From the NCBI GenBank assembly GCA_016720075.1, contig JADJXW010000020.1, forward strand, positions 62,001 to 126,000: a stretch of DNA of 64,000 bases. Reading direction: 5' to 3'. Shown in pieces: positions 36,541 to 45,677 of this stretch. The notes beneath the pieces are model-generated. The model was not told the origin of the DNA and ran no database searches. It saw nothing but the letters and a program-made list of their open reading frames with translations. This DNA comes from Pseudomonadota bacterium. GTDB taxonomy: Bacteria; Pseudomonadota; Gammaproteobacteria; Steroidobacterales; Steroidobacteraceae. Every line of letters starts with the position of its first letter. Position 1 is the first letter of the stretch. Made by a program: the position numbers and the translations under genes.

Positions 36541-36759
36541 TTAGCGCCCGCGATAGACGATGCGACCCTTGCTCAGATCGTACGGCGTCATTTCCACAGT
36601 CACGGCATCGCCAGTCAGAATGCGGATGTAGTTCTTGCGCATCTTCCCGGAGATGTGAGCAGTGACCACGTGGCCATTCTTCAACTGCACGCGAAATGTG
36701 GTGTTGGGCAGGGTTTCAACAACCTCGCCTTCCATCTGGATCGCGTCGTCTTTGGCCAT
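36541..36759 (-). CDS. infA: Translation initiation factor IF-1
   Basis: A 72-residue OB-fold protein that binds the ribosomal A site during initiation. The sequence is near-canonical (EGEVVETLPNTTFRVQLKNG, HISGKMRKNYIRI, YDLSKGRIVYR). It is the last gene of the leftward trxB-acetyltransferase-aat-infA run, 52 bases after aat. Confidence 0.98.
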   Translation of the reverse strand: MAKDDAIQMEGEVVETLPNTTFRVQLKNGHVVTAHISGKMRKNYIRILTGDAVTVEMTPYDLSKGRIVYRGR

Positions 36760-36811
36760 GTGTCCTTGGTGAATACCCGGAAAGGTCGCGGATCATGCAT
36801 AAACCGGCGGC

Positions 36812-37465
36812 TCAAATCAAATAACTGAGGAACTCGGCGCGGGGCAGGGGGCGGCTGCCCATGCTGCGCAGGTGCGCCGAGGGCATCTGGCAGTCGATCA
36901 GGTCGATGCCGCGGGTGGGGCACTGGGCCGCGAGCCAGGCCAGGGCCACCTTGGAGGCGTTTTCGCGCCGGCTGAACATGGACTCGCCGCAGAATACGCG
37001 GCCGCTGCGCACCCCATAGAGCCCCCCGGCAAGGTCATCGCCGGCCCAGACCTCGATGCTGGCGGCCACGCCCAGCCGGTGCAGTTCCCGGTAGGCCGCG
37101 CGCATTTCGGCGGTAATCCAGGTTCCCGCGGAAGCCGCGCGGGCAGCGGCGCAGCCCTCGATGACGGCCGGGAAATCCCGGTTCTCCGTCACCCGGAACT
37201 CACCCCGGGCAATAACCCGGCGCAGGCTGCGCGATATGTGGATTTCCGCCGGAAACAGCACTTCCCTGGGATCCGGTGACCACCACAGCACCGGTTCGCC
37301 AGTCGAATACCAGGGGAATATGCCGCGCGCATAGGCCGCCACCAGCCGCGCAGCGGAAAGGTCTCCGCCGCCGGCGAGCAGGCCGGGCGGGTCGACCAGC
37401 GCGTGGCCCACCGGCGGGAAGGCGTCGGGCGGATCGCCCGGCTGCAGCCAGGTCAGGCGCGTCAT
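36812..37465 (-). CDS. aat: Leucyl/phenylalanyl-tRNA-protein transferase
   Basis: A 217-residue enzyme that adds Leu or Phe to proteins with N-terminal Arg or Lys, creating N-degrons for ClpS-ClpA, whose genes are close by. Family motifs include GLLAGGGDLSAARLVAAYARGIFPW, the LWWSPDPR segment, GGLYGV and GESMFSR. The ATG at 37465 overlaps the stop of the upstream acetyltransferase gene (ATGA). The arginyl-transferase gene (ate/bpt) that often lies between aat and infA in Pseudomonas is missing. Confidence 0.96.
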   Translation of the reverse strand: MTRLTWLQPGDPPDAFPPVGHALVDPPGLLAGGGDLSAARLVAAYARGIFPWYSTGEPVLWWSPDPREVLFPAEIHISRSLRRVIARGEFRVTENRDFPAVIEGCAAARAASAGTWITAEMRAAYRELHRLGVAASIEVWAGDDLAGGLYGVRSGRVFCGESMFSRRENASKVALAWLAAQCPTRGIDLIDCQMPSAHLRSMGSRPLPRAEFLSYLI

Positions 37466-38595
37466 TGGCGATGAAAGGGAACATGCGCCGCCACGGCCTC
37501 GGCGTAGGCATCCACCTGGGTCGCCTCGCGCGCGAGGAAATCGGCGATGGCATCGCGGAAGCGCGCATCGGCGATGTAGTGCGCCGACCAGGTGTGGCTG
37601 GGTTCGAAGCCGCGGGCGATCTTGTGCTCGCCCTGGGTGCCGGGTTCGAAGCGCGAGATTCCCTGTTCTATGCAGAACTCGATGCCCTGGTGATAGCACA
37701 GCTCGAAATGCAGGCTGTGGTGCTCGCCCACGGCGCCCCAGTAGCGACCGTAGAGGGCTTCAGGGGAAGCCAGGAACACGGCTGCCGCCACCGGTTCACC
37801 GCCGTGCAGCGCGAGCTTCACCACCAGCGCATCTCCCAGCGTCCGCACGATCTCGCGGAAGAACTCGAGGTTCAGGTAGGGCTCATGGCCATGCGCGTGG
37901 AAGGTTCGTGCATGCACCGCGTGCACGAAGGCAAGCGTGGGCTCATCGAGCGCGGAGCCGCGCAGCGTGCTGATCGTGATGCCGGCCTCGGCGATGCGCC
38001 GGCGTTCCCGTCGGGCCTGCTTGCGCTTCTCCGAACGGAACGTTGCCAGGTACGACTCGAAGTCGGCGTATCCCTGGTTGTGCCAGTGGAACTGCACGTC
38101 ACTGCGCAACAGCCAGCCGCGCTGGTCGAATGCCTCACGATCCTCCGCCGAAATGAAAGTGGCGTGGGCCGAGGACAGGCCCTGCGCGGCGCAGCGCCGC
38201 TCCAGTTCCCCGATCAACGCGGCGCGCAGCGCTGGCGCATCACCCTGGGCGCAAACCAGCAGCCGGGCACTGTTGATGGGCGAGAAGGGCACGGCCACGA
38301 GCAGCTTGGGGTAGTAGGCAAGGCCATGACGGGCGTAGGCCTGGGCCCAGCTGAAGTCGAAAACAAACTCGCCCCAGGAGTGCTGCTTGCGGTAGGCCGG
38401 CGCGGCGGCGAGCAGGCGGTCGCCGTCGAAGGCCGCCAGATGCGCGGGCGTCCAGCCCGTCTGCGCTCCGACGCATGCGGTATGTTCCAGCGCGGCGATG
38501 AATTCATGTCGCAGGAAGGGACTGTCCGCGCCCTCGAGCGCATTCCATTGCGTGGCCTGAACCTCGTCGATGGAATGCAGCTCGCGGAACTGCAT
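37462..38595 (-). CDS. GNAT-type acyltransferase (DUF482/FemAB-like)
   Basis: A 377-residue protein of the DUF482 family, a double-GNAT fold related to FemAB peptidyltransferases. Family signatures are PFLRHEFIAALE, the WGEFVFDFSWAQAYARHG region and FEPGTQGEHKIARGFEP. The substrate of the family is not established. It sits between trxB (3 bases) and aat (4-base overlap), so it is clearly part of this operon. Confidence 0.85.
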   Translation of the reverse strand: MQFRELHSIDEVQATQWNALEGADSPFLRHEFIAALEHTACVGAQTGWTPAHLAAFDGDRLLAAAPAYRKQHSWGEFVFDFSWAQAYARHGLAYYPKLLVAVPFSPINSARLLVCAQGDAPALRAALIGELERRCAAQGLSSAHATFISAEDREAFDQRGWLLRSDVQFHWHNQGYADFESYLATFRSEKRKQARRERRRIAEAGITISTLRGSALDEPTLAFVHAVHARTFHAHGHEPYLNLEFFREIVRTLGDALVVKLALHGGEPVAAAVFLASPEALYGRYWGAVGEHHSLHFELCYHQGIEFCIEQGISRFEPGTQGEHKIARGFEPSHTWSAHYIADARFRDAIADFLAREATQVDAYAEAVAAHVPFHRQ

Positions 38596-38598
38596 CGA

Positions 38599-39561
38599 TC
38601 AGCCGCCGTGCTCGACGCCTTCCAGGTACTTGTCGGCGTCCAGCGCGGCCATGCAGCCCGAACCGGCGGAGGTGATGGCCTGCCGGTAGACGGAATCCGC
38701 CACGTCGCCGGCGGCGAAGACGCCGGGGATGCTGGTGGCCGTGGCATTGCCTTCGCTGCCGCCGTGCACCTTCAGGTAGCCCCCGCGCATGTCGAGTTGC
38801 CCCTCGAAGAGTCCCGTGTTGGGCGCGTGGCCGATGGCGATGAACACGCCGGTGACGGGCAGGGTTTCGGTGGCCGTGCCCTGCGTGGCGCGGATGCGCA
38901 GCGCGTTGACGCCGGACTCATCGCCCAGGATCTCGTCGACCGCGCTGTTCCAGCGGATGCTGACTTTGCCCGCCTTCTCGCGCTCGAACAGGCGGTCCTG
39001 CAGGATCTTCTCGCCCTTGAGCTTGTCGCGACGGTGCACCAGCGTCACATGAGCTGCAATGTTCGACAGGTACAGCGCTTCCTCGACGGCCGTATTGCCG
39101 CCGCCGATCACGGCCACACGCTGGTTGCGGAAGAAGAAGCCATCGCAGGTGGCACAGGCCGATACGCCCTTGCCCTTGAATGCTTCCTCCGACGGCAGCC
39201 CCAGGTACTTGGCGGCGGCGCCCGTCGCGATGATCAGCGCGTCGCAGGTGTAGGTGGCCGAATCCCCCTCGAGCACGAACGGGCGCTGGGTGAGCCTGGC
39301 AGTGTGGATGTGGTCGTTCACCAGCCGGGTGTTGAAGCGCTCGGCGTGGCGGCGCATGCGGTCCATGAGGTCAGGTCCCTGCAGGCCCTCCACGTCACCG
39401 GGCCAGTTGTCCACCTCGGTGGTGGTCATCAGTTGGCCGCCCTGTTCCACGCCGGTGATGAGCAGCGGCGAGCGATTGGCCCGCGCCGAGTACACGGCGG
39501 CGCTGTAGCCGGCGGGTCCGGAACCCAGGATGATCAGGCGGCTGTGGATGGTCTGGCTCAT
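38599..39561 (-). CDS. trxB: Thioredoxin reductase
   Basis: A 320-residue NADPH- and FAD-dependent enzyme that reduces thioredoxin. FAD motif GSGPAGYSAAVY, redox-active CATC (Cys136, Cys139), NADPH motif GGGNTAVEEALYL and the C-terminal FAAGDVAD. The ATG at 39561 matches the usual start; an upstream ATG at 39591 would add ten residues. First gene of the leftward operon, divergent from ftsK. Confidence 0.97.
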   Translation of the reverse strand: MSQTIHSRLIILGSGPAGYSAAVYSARANRSPLLITGVEQGGQLMTTTEVDNWPGDVEGLQGPDLMDRMRRHAERFNTRLVNDHIHTARLTQRPFVLEGDSATYTCDALIIATGAAAKYLGLPSEEAFKGKGVSACATCDGFFFRNQRVAVIGGGNTAVEEALYLSNIAAHVTLVHRRDKLKGEKILQDRLFEREKAGKVSIRWNSAVDEILGDESGVNALRIRATQGTATETLPVTGVFIAIGHAPNTGLFEGQLDMRGGYLKVHGGSEGNATATSIPGVFAAGDVADSVYRQAITSAGSGCMAALDADKYLEGVEHGG

Positions 39562-39657
39562 GTATAATTTTCGGTAGCTGTCGATAGGCATATTGTGCCG
39601 GCAGGCGCTGCAACCTGCAGCGCGGAATCAATGGAAATCCTCTAAGGCGTTGACGGT

Positions 39658-41991
39658 TTGAGTCAGACATCATCCGTGTCCGGTGGGTCCCGCTTCACGC
39701 AGGCGGTGCTCAAGGCGATCCGCGAGAGCATCGCCATCGCACTGGTCGTCGTCGCGCTGGTGCTGCTCACCGCGCTGTTCACCTTCTCCCCCACGGACCC
39801 CGGCTGGTCCTACTCCGGAGAGGGTGGGCCTGTGGAAAACCGCATTGGCCCGTTTGGCGCACTGGTGGCCGATCTGCTGTATTTCCTGTTTGGCAGGCCC
39901 GCCTACCTGCTGCCCGTCATGATGCTGCTGGCGGCATGGCTGCTGTTCCGCAACCGGTTTTCCGACCTGCAACCCGTCACGCGCGCCAATGCCGCCGTCC
40001 GTATCGGCGGATTCGTGCTGCTGCTGGCGGCCAGCTGCGGCCTCACCAGCCTGCACTGGGCTGCCGATGGCCTGCGCGCCACGGCGGGCGGCGTGCTCGG
40101 GCAGTCCGTGGGGCCGGCTCTTGCCGGGGGCCTGAAGCCGCTGGGCGCCACGCTGATGCTGCTGGCCGCCTGGATGGCAGGCGCGGCGCTGGCCTTCCAT
40201 GTGTCCTGGATCAGCGTGATGGATGGGATCGGCCGGGGATTCTGGCAGACCGTGTCGTGGTTCAAGGCATGGCTTGGCACGCGGCGCAATGTCACCGAGG
40301 GGCAGGAGCGCAAGCGCGAACGCGCCGAGGTGGTTCGCCAGGACAAGGAAAAGAAAAAGGCCACGCCGCGCACTGTGCCCATCATCGAACAGCCCGCGCC
40401 GGCTGTCGAGAAGAGCGCGCGCGCCCAGGCAGAACGGCAGGTGACGCTGTTCGATTCACCCAAGGATGGCGCGCTGCCGCCGATGAACCTGCTCGATGAT
40501 CCTCCGGAGCGCGTCGCGGCCTATTCCCCCGATTCGCTGGAGGCGATGTCGCGCCTGGTGGAGATCAAGCTGCGGGACTTCGGCGTCGAGGTCGAAGTGG
40601 TGGCCGTGCATCCGGGTCCAGTGGTCACGCGCTTCGAGATGCAGCCAGCCCCGGGCGTGAAGGTCAGCCAGATTTCCGGCCTTGCCAAGGACCTGGCGCG
40701 CGCGCTGTCAGCCATCTCGGTGCGCGTGGTCGAGGTCATTCCCGGCAAATCGGTGATGGGCCTTGAGATACCCAACGAGAAGCGCGAGATGGTCACGCTG
40801 GGCGAGATCATCAAGTCCCGCTCGTACGAGGAAGTGAACTCGCCGCTGACTTTGGCACTGGGCAAGGACATCGGCGGCAACCCGATCGTCGCCGATCTTG
40901 CCCGCATGCCACATCTGCTCATCGCAGGCACCACGGGTTCGGGCAAGTCGGTGGGCATCAACGCCATGGTGCTGTCGCTGCTCTACAAGAGCACCGCCGA
41001 GCATGTGCGGCTGATCATGATCGATCCGAAGATGCTGGAGCTGTCGGTCTACGAGGGCATCCCGCATCTGCTCGCGCCGGTCGTCACCGACATGAAGCAG
41101 GCGGCCAACGCGCTGCGCTGGTCGGTTGCCGAGATGGAGCGCCGCTACCAGCTCATGGCCGCAATGGGCGTGCGCAACATCGGCGGCTTCAACAAGAAGG
41201 TGCGCGACGCGAACGAGGCCGGCAAGCCCATCAAGGATCCGGTGATGATGCAGTACGCATCCACCGATCCCACCTTCGACCAGAAGCTGATCCCCGACCT
41301 GGTGCCGTTGCCGTACATCGTCGTCATCATCGACGAGCTGGCCGACCTGATGATGATCGTCGGCAAGAAGGTCGAGGAGCTGATCGCCCGGCTCGCGCAG
41401 AAGGCCCGCGCCTCGGGCATCCACCTCATCCTCGCCACGCAGCGCCCGTCGGTCGACGTGATCACCGGCCTCATCAAGGCCAACATTCCCACGCGCATCG
41501 CCTTCCAGGTTTCCGCCAAGGTGGATTCGCGCACCATCCTCGACCAGGGCGGCGCGGAATCGCTGCTCGGCCATGGCGACATGCTGTACCTGCCGCCGGG
41601 CACCTCCGTGCCCAACCGCATTCATGGCGCATTCGTTTCCGATGAAGAAGTGCACCGCGTGGTCAACGCGCTGAAGACGGCGGATCCGCCCAACTACATC
41701 GAGGAAGTGCTCAGCGGGCCTTCGATGCCCATCCCCGGAATCAGTGGCGAAGAGGGCGCGCCCGGAATGCCAGGTGGAGATGCCGAGCAGGATGCGCTCT
41801 ACGACGAGGCCGTGAAGATCGTCATCAGCGAGCGCAAGCCGTCCATCCCCTACGTGCAGCGGCGCCTGAAGATCGGCTACAACCGTTCGGCCAGGCTGCT
41901 CGAGGCCATGGAAGCCGCGGGCGTGGTCGGACCGTTGCAGTCCAATGGCTCCCGCGAAGTGCTCGTGCCGGGAGGATCCGGCGATGAATGA
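39658..41991 (+). CDS. ftsK: DNA translocase FtsK
   Basis: A 777-residue septal DNA pump that moves chromosome dimers to dif for XerCD. Four N-terminal membrane segments (about residues 20-45, 65-95, 115-135, 160-185), a short linker, the motor with Walker A GTTGSGKSVG (Lys430) and Walker B (VVIIDELADL), and a C-terminal winged-helix gamma domain that reads KOPS sites. It begins with TTG at 39658. It overlaps lolA by 8 bases. Confidence 0.96.
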   Translation: MSQTSSVSGGSRFTQAVLKAIRESIAIALVVVALVLLTALFTFSPTDPGWSYSGEGGPVENRIGPFGALVADLLYFLFGRPAYLLPVMMLLAAWLLFRNRFSDLQPVTRANAAVRIGGFVLLLAASCGLTSLHWAADGLRATAGGVLGQSVGPALAGGLKPLGATLMLLAAWMAGAALAFHVSWISVMDGIGRGFWQTVSWFKAWLGTRRNVTEGQERKRERAEVVRQDKEKKKATPRTVPIIEQPAPAVEKSARAQAERQVTLFDSPKDGALPPMNLLDDPPERVAAYSPDSLEAMSRLVEIKLRDFGVEVEVVAVHPGPVVTRFEMQPAPGVKVSQISGLAKDLARALSAISVRVVEVIPGKSVMGLEIPNEKREMVTLGEIIKSRSYEEVNSPLTLALGKDIGGNPIVADLARMPHLLIAGTTGSGKSVGINAMVLSLLYKSTAEHVRLIMIDPKMLELSVYEGIPHLLAPVVTDMKQAANALRWSVAEMERRYQLMAAMGVRNIGGFNKKVRDANEAGKPIKDPVMMQYASTDPTFDQKLIPDLVPLPYIVVIIDELADLMMIVGKKVEELIARLAQKARASGIHLILATQRPSVDVITGLIKANIPTRIAFQVSAKVDSRTILDQGGAESLLGHGDMLYLPPGTSVPNRIHGAFVSDEEVHRVVNALKTADPPNYIEEVLSGPSMPIPGISGEEGAPGMPGGDAEQDALYDEAVKIVISERKPSIPYVQRRLKIGYNRSARLLEAMEAAGVVGPLQSNGSREVLVPGGSGDE

Positions 41992-42655
41992 TTGGCGCCG
42001 GGTTTCGCTGCTGCTGATATGCGCGGCGCTGGCGCCGGCGGGCGCATCGGCCGCAGCGCCGACGGCTGCCGCTGTCACATCCACCGGCACCGCGCTCGAT
42101 GCCTATCTGGCGGGCCTTTCGACCTGGCAGGGCGCATTCGCGCAGACCGTGGCGGACTCGCGGGGCAAACGCGTGGGCATGGGGCGAGGGCGTCTCACCA
42201 TTGTGCGGCCCGGCAGGTTTCGCTGGGAATCGGCGCCTGATGGCGCTGACGACGCCGTGCAGCTGCTGATCGCCGACGGCCGCAACCTGTGGTTCTACGA
42301 TCGCGACCTGGACCAGGCCACGGTCAAGCCGCAGCAGGAAGCGCTGCCGCAGTCGCCGGCCATGCTGCTGGCCGGCGGCGCCGACCTGCGGGCCGCGTTC
42401 AAGGTGGCGCCTGGTGGCCGTAGTGACGGGCTCGAGTGGGTCACCGCCCAACCCCGCGACGCACAGTCGGATTTCCGCGAAGCGCGGTTCGGGTTCCGCG
42501 CCGGGGAGCTCCAGCAGCTTGTGGTGGTCGACAAGCTCGGCCAGAAGTCCACGCTGGTGTTCACCGACGTGCGCCGCAACGCGCCGGTCGAGCCTTCGCA
42601 GGTGACATTCACGCTCCCCGGGGGCGCCGACCTCATCGGCAAGCCGCTGCCGTGA
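41984..42655 (+). CDS. lolA: Outer-membrane lipoprotein carrier protein LolA
   Basis: A 223-residue periplasmic chaperone that carries lipoproteins from LolCDE to LolB. A signal peptide (about residues 1-22) is followed by the LolA fold, with LSTWQGAFAQTVAD, RPGRFRWE and DGRNLWFYDRDLDQATVK. GGAGG at 41971-41975 gives a good ribosome site. It lies directly after ftsK, the common gammaproteobacterial order ftsK-lolA-rarA-serS. Confidence 0.95.
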   Translation: MNDWRRVSLLLICAALAPAGASAAAPTAAAVTSTGTALDAYLAGLSTWQGAFAQTVADSRGKRVGMGRGRLTIVRPGRFRWESAPDGADDAVQLLIADGRNLWFYDRDLDQATVKPQQEALPQSPAMLLAGGADLRAAFKVAPGGRSDGLEWVTAQPRDAQSDFREARFGFRAGELQQLVVVDKLGQKSTLVFTDVRRNAPVEPSQVTFTLPGGADLIGKPLP

Positions 42656-43056
42656 ATCCCGTGCTGCGGCCGGAGCTGCGCTACCGGCGATTGTGGTTTG
42701 TCGTGGGGCTGCTGCTGGCGGGTGTCATCACGTATCTCAGCCTGCTTCCCGTTCGCTACCTGCCCGCCGTGCATCTGTGGGACAAGCTCGAGCACGCGTT
42801 GGCATACGTGGCGATGGCATTCTGGTTCGGCTGCGTCGTGGTCCGCCGCGACATCCTCTGGGTGGGACTTGCTCTACTGGCATTTGGCGGGTTGATCGAG
42901 CTGCTGCAGGGTTGGATGGGCATGGGACGCTCTGCAGACCTGTTCGACCTGGTCGCCGACGGCGTTGGCATTCTCCTCGGCCTGCTGCTGGTGATCTCGC
43001 CGCTGGGGCGCGTGCCGGCGTGGCTGGAAGCGCGTCTGTTCGGGGTGCGCGCGTGA
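42652..43056 (+). CDS. VanZ-like membrane protein
   Basis: A 134-residue inner-membrane protein of the VanZ-like family, with hydrophobic segments at about residues 15-32, 48-65, 70-85 and 98-115, and the characteristic DKLEHALAYVAMAF and DLFDLVADGVGILLG. The GTG start overlaps the lolA stop (GTGA) and its own stop overlaps the rarA GTG. The role of VanZ-like proteins outside glycopeptide resistance is unknown. It is an insertion in the usual lolA-rarA order. Confidence 0.82.
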   Translation: MNPVLRPELRYRRLWFVVGLLLAGVITYLSLLPVRYLPAVHLWDKLEHALAYVAMAFWFGCVVVRRDILWVGLALLAFGGLIELLQGWMGMGRSADLFDLVADGVGILLGLLLVISPLGRVPAWLEARLFGVRA

Positions 43057-44378
43057 GCGAGCCGCTGCGGCCGCTGGCCGATCGCATGCGGCCGCAATCG
43101 ATAGACGAGTTTGCAGGCCAGCGGCACCTGCTGGCGCCCGGGCGCGCGTTGCGCGTGGCGCTGGAACGCGGCCAGTTGCATTCCATGATCCTCTGGGGTC
43201 CGCCTGGCACCGGCAAGACCACGCTGGCGCGCCTGTTTGCGCGGGTGGTGGACGCGGAGTTCCTGGCGCTGTCCGCCGTGATGGCCGGCGTGAAGGACAT
43301 CCGGGCAGCGGTGGAAGAGGCGCGCCGCTTTCGCGAGCAGGGGCGGGCCACGGTGTTGTTCCTCGATGAGGTGCACCGCTTCAACAAGGCCCAGCAGGAC
43401 CTGTTCCTGCCCTACGTCGAGGACGGCACCATCGTGTTCATCGGCGCCACCACCGAGAATCCTTCATTCGAGGTCGTGAGTGCGCTGCTGTCGCGGGCGC
43501 GCGTCTATGTGCTGAAGTCACTCACGTCCGATGACATCAGCGCCGTCGTGCAGCGTGCGCTCACCGATCCACAGCGTGGCATCGGCGGACGCGCTCCGGG
43601 TGGCGCGGACTTCACGATCGACCAGGACGCGCTGCTGGCGCTGTGCGCTGCTGCCGATGGCGATGCGCGCCGCGCGCTGGGAACGCTTGAAACCGCTGCG
43701 GACCTGGCCTCCGATGGCCACATCAGCGCAGCCACCATCCAGGACCTGGCCGCCGGCACGCGGCGGCGCTTCGACAAGGGCGGCGACCAGTTCTACGACC
43801 AGATATCGGCCCTTCACAAGGCCGTGCGCGGCAGCGATCCGGATGCCTCGCTCTACTGGCTGGCACGCATGCTCGATGGCGGCTGCGACCCCGCCTACCT
43901 CGCGCGCCGCATCACGCGCATGGCCGTGGAGGACATCGGGCTGGGTGACCCGCGCGCGCTGCCGCTGGCGCTGGAGGCCTGGGAAGCCTACGAACGACTG
44001 GGTGCGCCTGAGGGCGAACTGGCGCTGGCCGAATGCGTGGTGTTCCTGGCCGTTGCGCCCAAGAGCAATGCCGTCTACACCGCCTGGGGGATGGCCAAGG
44101 AAGATGTGGCCAAGTACGGAACGCTGGATGTGCCGGCGCGCTTTCGCAACGCGCCCACGAAGCTGATGCGGGAGCTGGGCCACGGGCAGGGTTACCGCTA
44201 CGCGCACGAAGAAGCAGATGCCTACGCCGCCGGCGAGCGCTATCTGCCCGATGAAATGCCCGACCGGCGCTATTATTCCCCGGTGCAGCGCGGCTTCGAG
44301 ATCCGCATCGCCGAGGCCATGGCCCGGCGGCGGGCGCTGGACCCACAGACCAAAGAGACCGACAGGAAAGACAAGTGA
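43053..44378 (+). CDS. rarA: Replication-associated recombination protein A
   Basis: A 441-residue AAA+ ATPase of the RarA/MgsA family acting at stalled replication forks. Walker A GPPGTGKTTL (Lys55), Walker B FLDEVHRFNK and sensor 1 IGATTENPSFE are present, with the C-terminal tetramerisation domain (GLGDPRALPLALEAW, FLAVAPKSNAVY). The GTG start at 43053 overlaps the preceding stop (GTGA), and its stop overlaps the serS GTG. Confidence 0.97.
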   Translation: MSEPLRPLADRMRPQSIDEFAGQRHLLAPGRALRVALERGQLHSMILWGPPGTGKTTLARLFARVVDAEFLALSAVMAGVKDIRAAVEEARRFREQGRATVLFLDEVHRFNKAQQDLFLPYVEDGTIVFIGATTENPSFEVVSALLSRARVYVLKSLTSDDISAVVQRALTDPQRGIGGRAPGGADFTIDQDALLALCAAADGDARRALGTLETAADLASDGHISAATIQDLAAGTRRRFDKGGDQFYDQISALHKAVRGSDPDASLYWLARMLDGGCDPAYLARRITRMAVEDIGLGDPRALPLALEAWEAYERLGAPEGELALAECVVFLAVAPKSNAVYTAWGMAKEDVAKYGTLDVPARFRNAPTKLMRELGHGQGYRYAHEEADAYAAGERYLPDEMPDRRYYSPVQRGFEIRIAEAMARRRALDPQTKETDRKDK

Positions 44379-45655
44379 TCGACCCGAAACTGCTGCGCGC
44401 CTCACCGGATGTGGTGGCCGCCAATCTGGCCCGTCGGGGCTTCAATTTCGATGTGCCAGCCTTCGCGAGCCTCGAAGATCGTCGCAAGACGGCGCAGATC
44501 GAGGCCGACCGCCTGCGCGCCGAACGCAATGCCAATGCGAAGCAGGTGGGCATGGCCAAAGGCAAGGGCGAGGATGCCGCGCCGCTGCTCGCGCGCGGCG
44601 AACTGCTCGCTCAGCAACTGGTTGAGGCCGAAGCGGCCATCAACGGCGTGCAGGCCGAACTCGATGCGCTGCAGATGGGGCTGCCGAATTTGCTCCAGGA
44701 ATCCGTGCCGCAAGGTACGGATGAGAGCGCGAACCTCGAGATCAGGCGCTGGGGCACGCCGCGCACGATGGATTTCACGCCGCGCGACCATGTGGAGCTT
44801 GGCGAGCGCCTTGCCCGCGGCATGGACTTCGAGGCCGGCGCGCGCGTGGCGGGCAGCCGCTTCGTGGTGCTGCGTCATGACATCGCGCGGCTGCACCGGG
44901 CGCTGGGCCAGTTCATGCTCGACCTGCACACCCGCGAGCACGGCTACACCGAGGTCTATGTTCCCTACCTCGCATCGCCCGCCTCGCTGCGCGGCACCGG
45001 CCAGCTGCCGAAATTCGAAGCAGACCTGTTTGCGGTGCGCAGCGAGCAGAACTACTACCTGATTCCCACCGCGGAAGTGCCGGTCACCAACCTGGTTCGT
45101 GACCAGATCCTGGAGGCCGACACGCTGCCGCTGAAGATGGTGGCGCATTCGCCGTGCTTTCGCTCGGAGGCCGGGGCGGCGGGCAAGGACACGCGCGGCA
45201 TGATCCGCCAGCACCAGTTCACCAAGGTCGAGATCGTGCAGATCGTGGCGCCAGAAAAGTCGCAGGCCGCGCACGAAGAGCTCACCGGTCATGCCGAAGC
45301 CGTGCTGCAACGCCTGGAACTGCCTTACCGCGTGGTGGCGCTGTGCGGCGGCGACATCGGATTCTCCAGCTCGAAGACCTACGACCTGGAAGTGTGGCTG
45401 CCGGGCCAGCAGAAATACCGCGAGATTTCCTCGTGCAGCAACTTCGGGGATTTTCAGGCGCGGCGCATGCAGGCGCGCTGGCGCAATCCCGCCACGGGCA
45501 AGCCCGAGCCGGTGCACACGCTCAACGGATCGGGTGTGGCGGTGGGCCGCGCACTGGTGGCGGTGCTGGAGAACGGGCAGAACGCGGATGGTTCGATCAA
45601 CATACCCGGTGCGCTGCGCCCGTATTTTGGCGCGGAGAAAATTGCCGCGCGCTGA
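44375..45655 (+). CDS. serS: Serine-tRNA ligase
   Basis: A 426-residue class II synthetase that charges tRNA-Ser (a tRNA-Ser gene lies at 56.5 kb). The N-terminal tRNA-binding coiled coil (about residues 28-100) and class II motifs 2 (FRSEAGAAGKDTRGMIRQHQF) and 3 (LNGSGVAVGRALVAVLEN) are complete. It starts with GTG in the last codons of rarA. It ends the ftsK-lolA-vanZ-rarA-serS run. Confidence 0.97.
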   Translation: MIDPKLLRASPDVVAANLARRGFNFDVPAFASLEDRRKTAQIEADRLRAERNANAKQVGMAKGKGEDAAPLLARGELLAQQLVEAEAAINGVQAELDALQMGLPNLLQESVPQGTDESANLEIRRWGTPRTMDFTPRDHVELGERLARGMDFEAGARVAGSRFVVLRHDIARLHRALGQFMLDLHTREHGYTEVYVPYLASPASLRGTGQLPKFEADLFAVRSEQNYYLIPTAEVPVTNLVRDQILEADTLPLKMVAHSPCFRSEAGAAGKDTRGMIRQHQFTKVEIVQIVAPEKSQAAHEELTGHAEAVLQRLELPYRVVALCGGDIGFSSSKTYDLEVWLPGQQKYREISSCSNFGDFQARRMQARWRNPATGKPEPVHTLNGSGVAVGRALVAVLENGQNADGSINIPGALRPYFGAEKIAAR

Positions 45656-45677
45656 AGAAGAATAATTGGGGGAAGGG

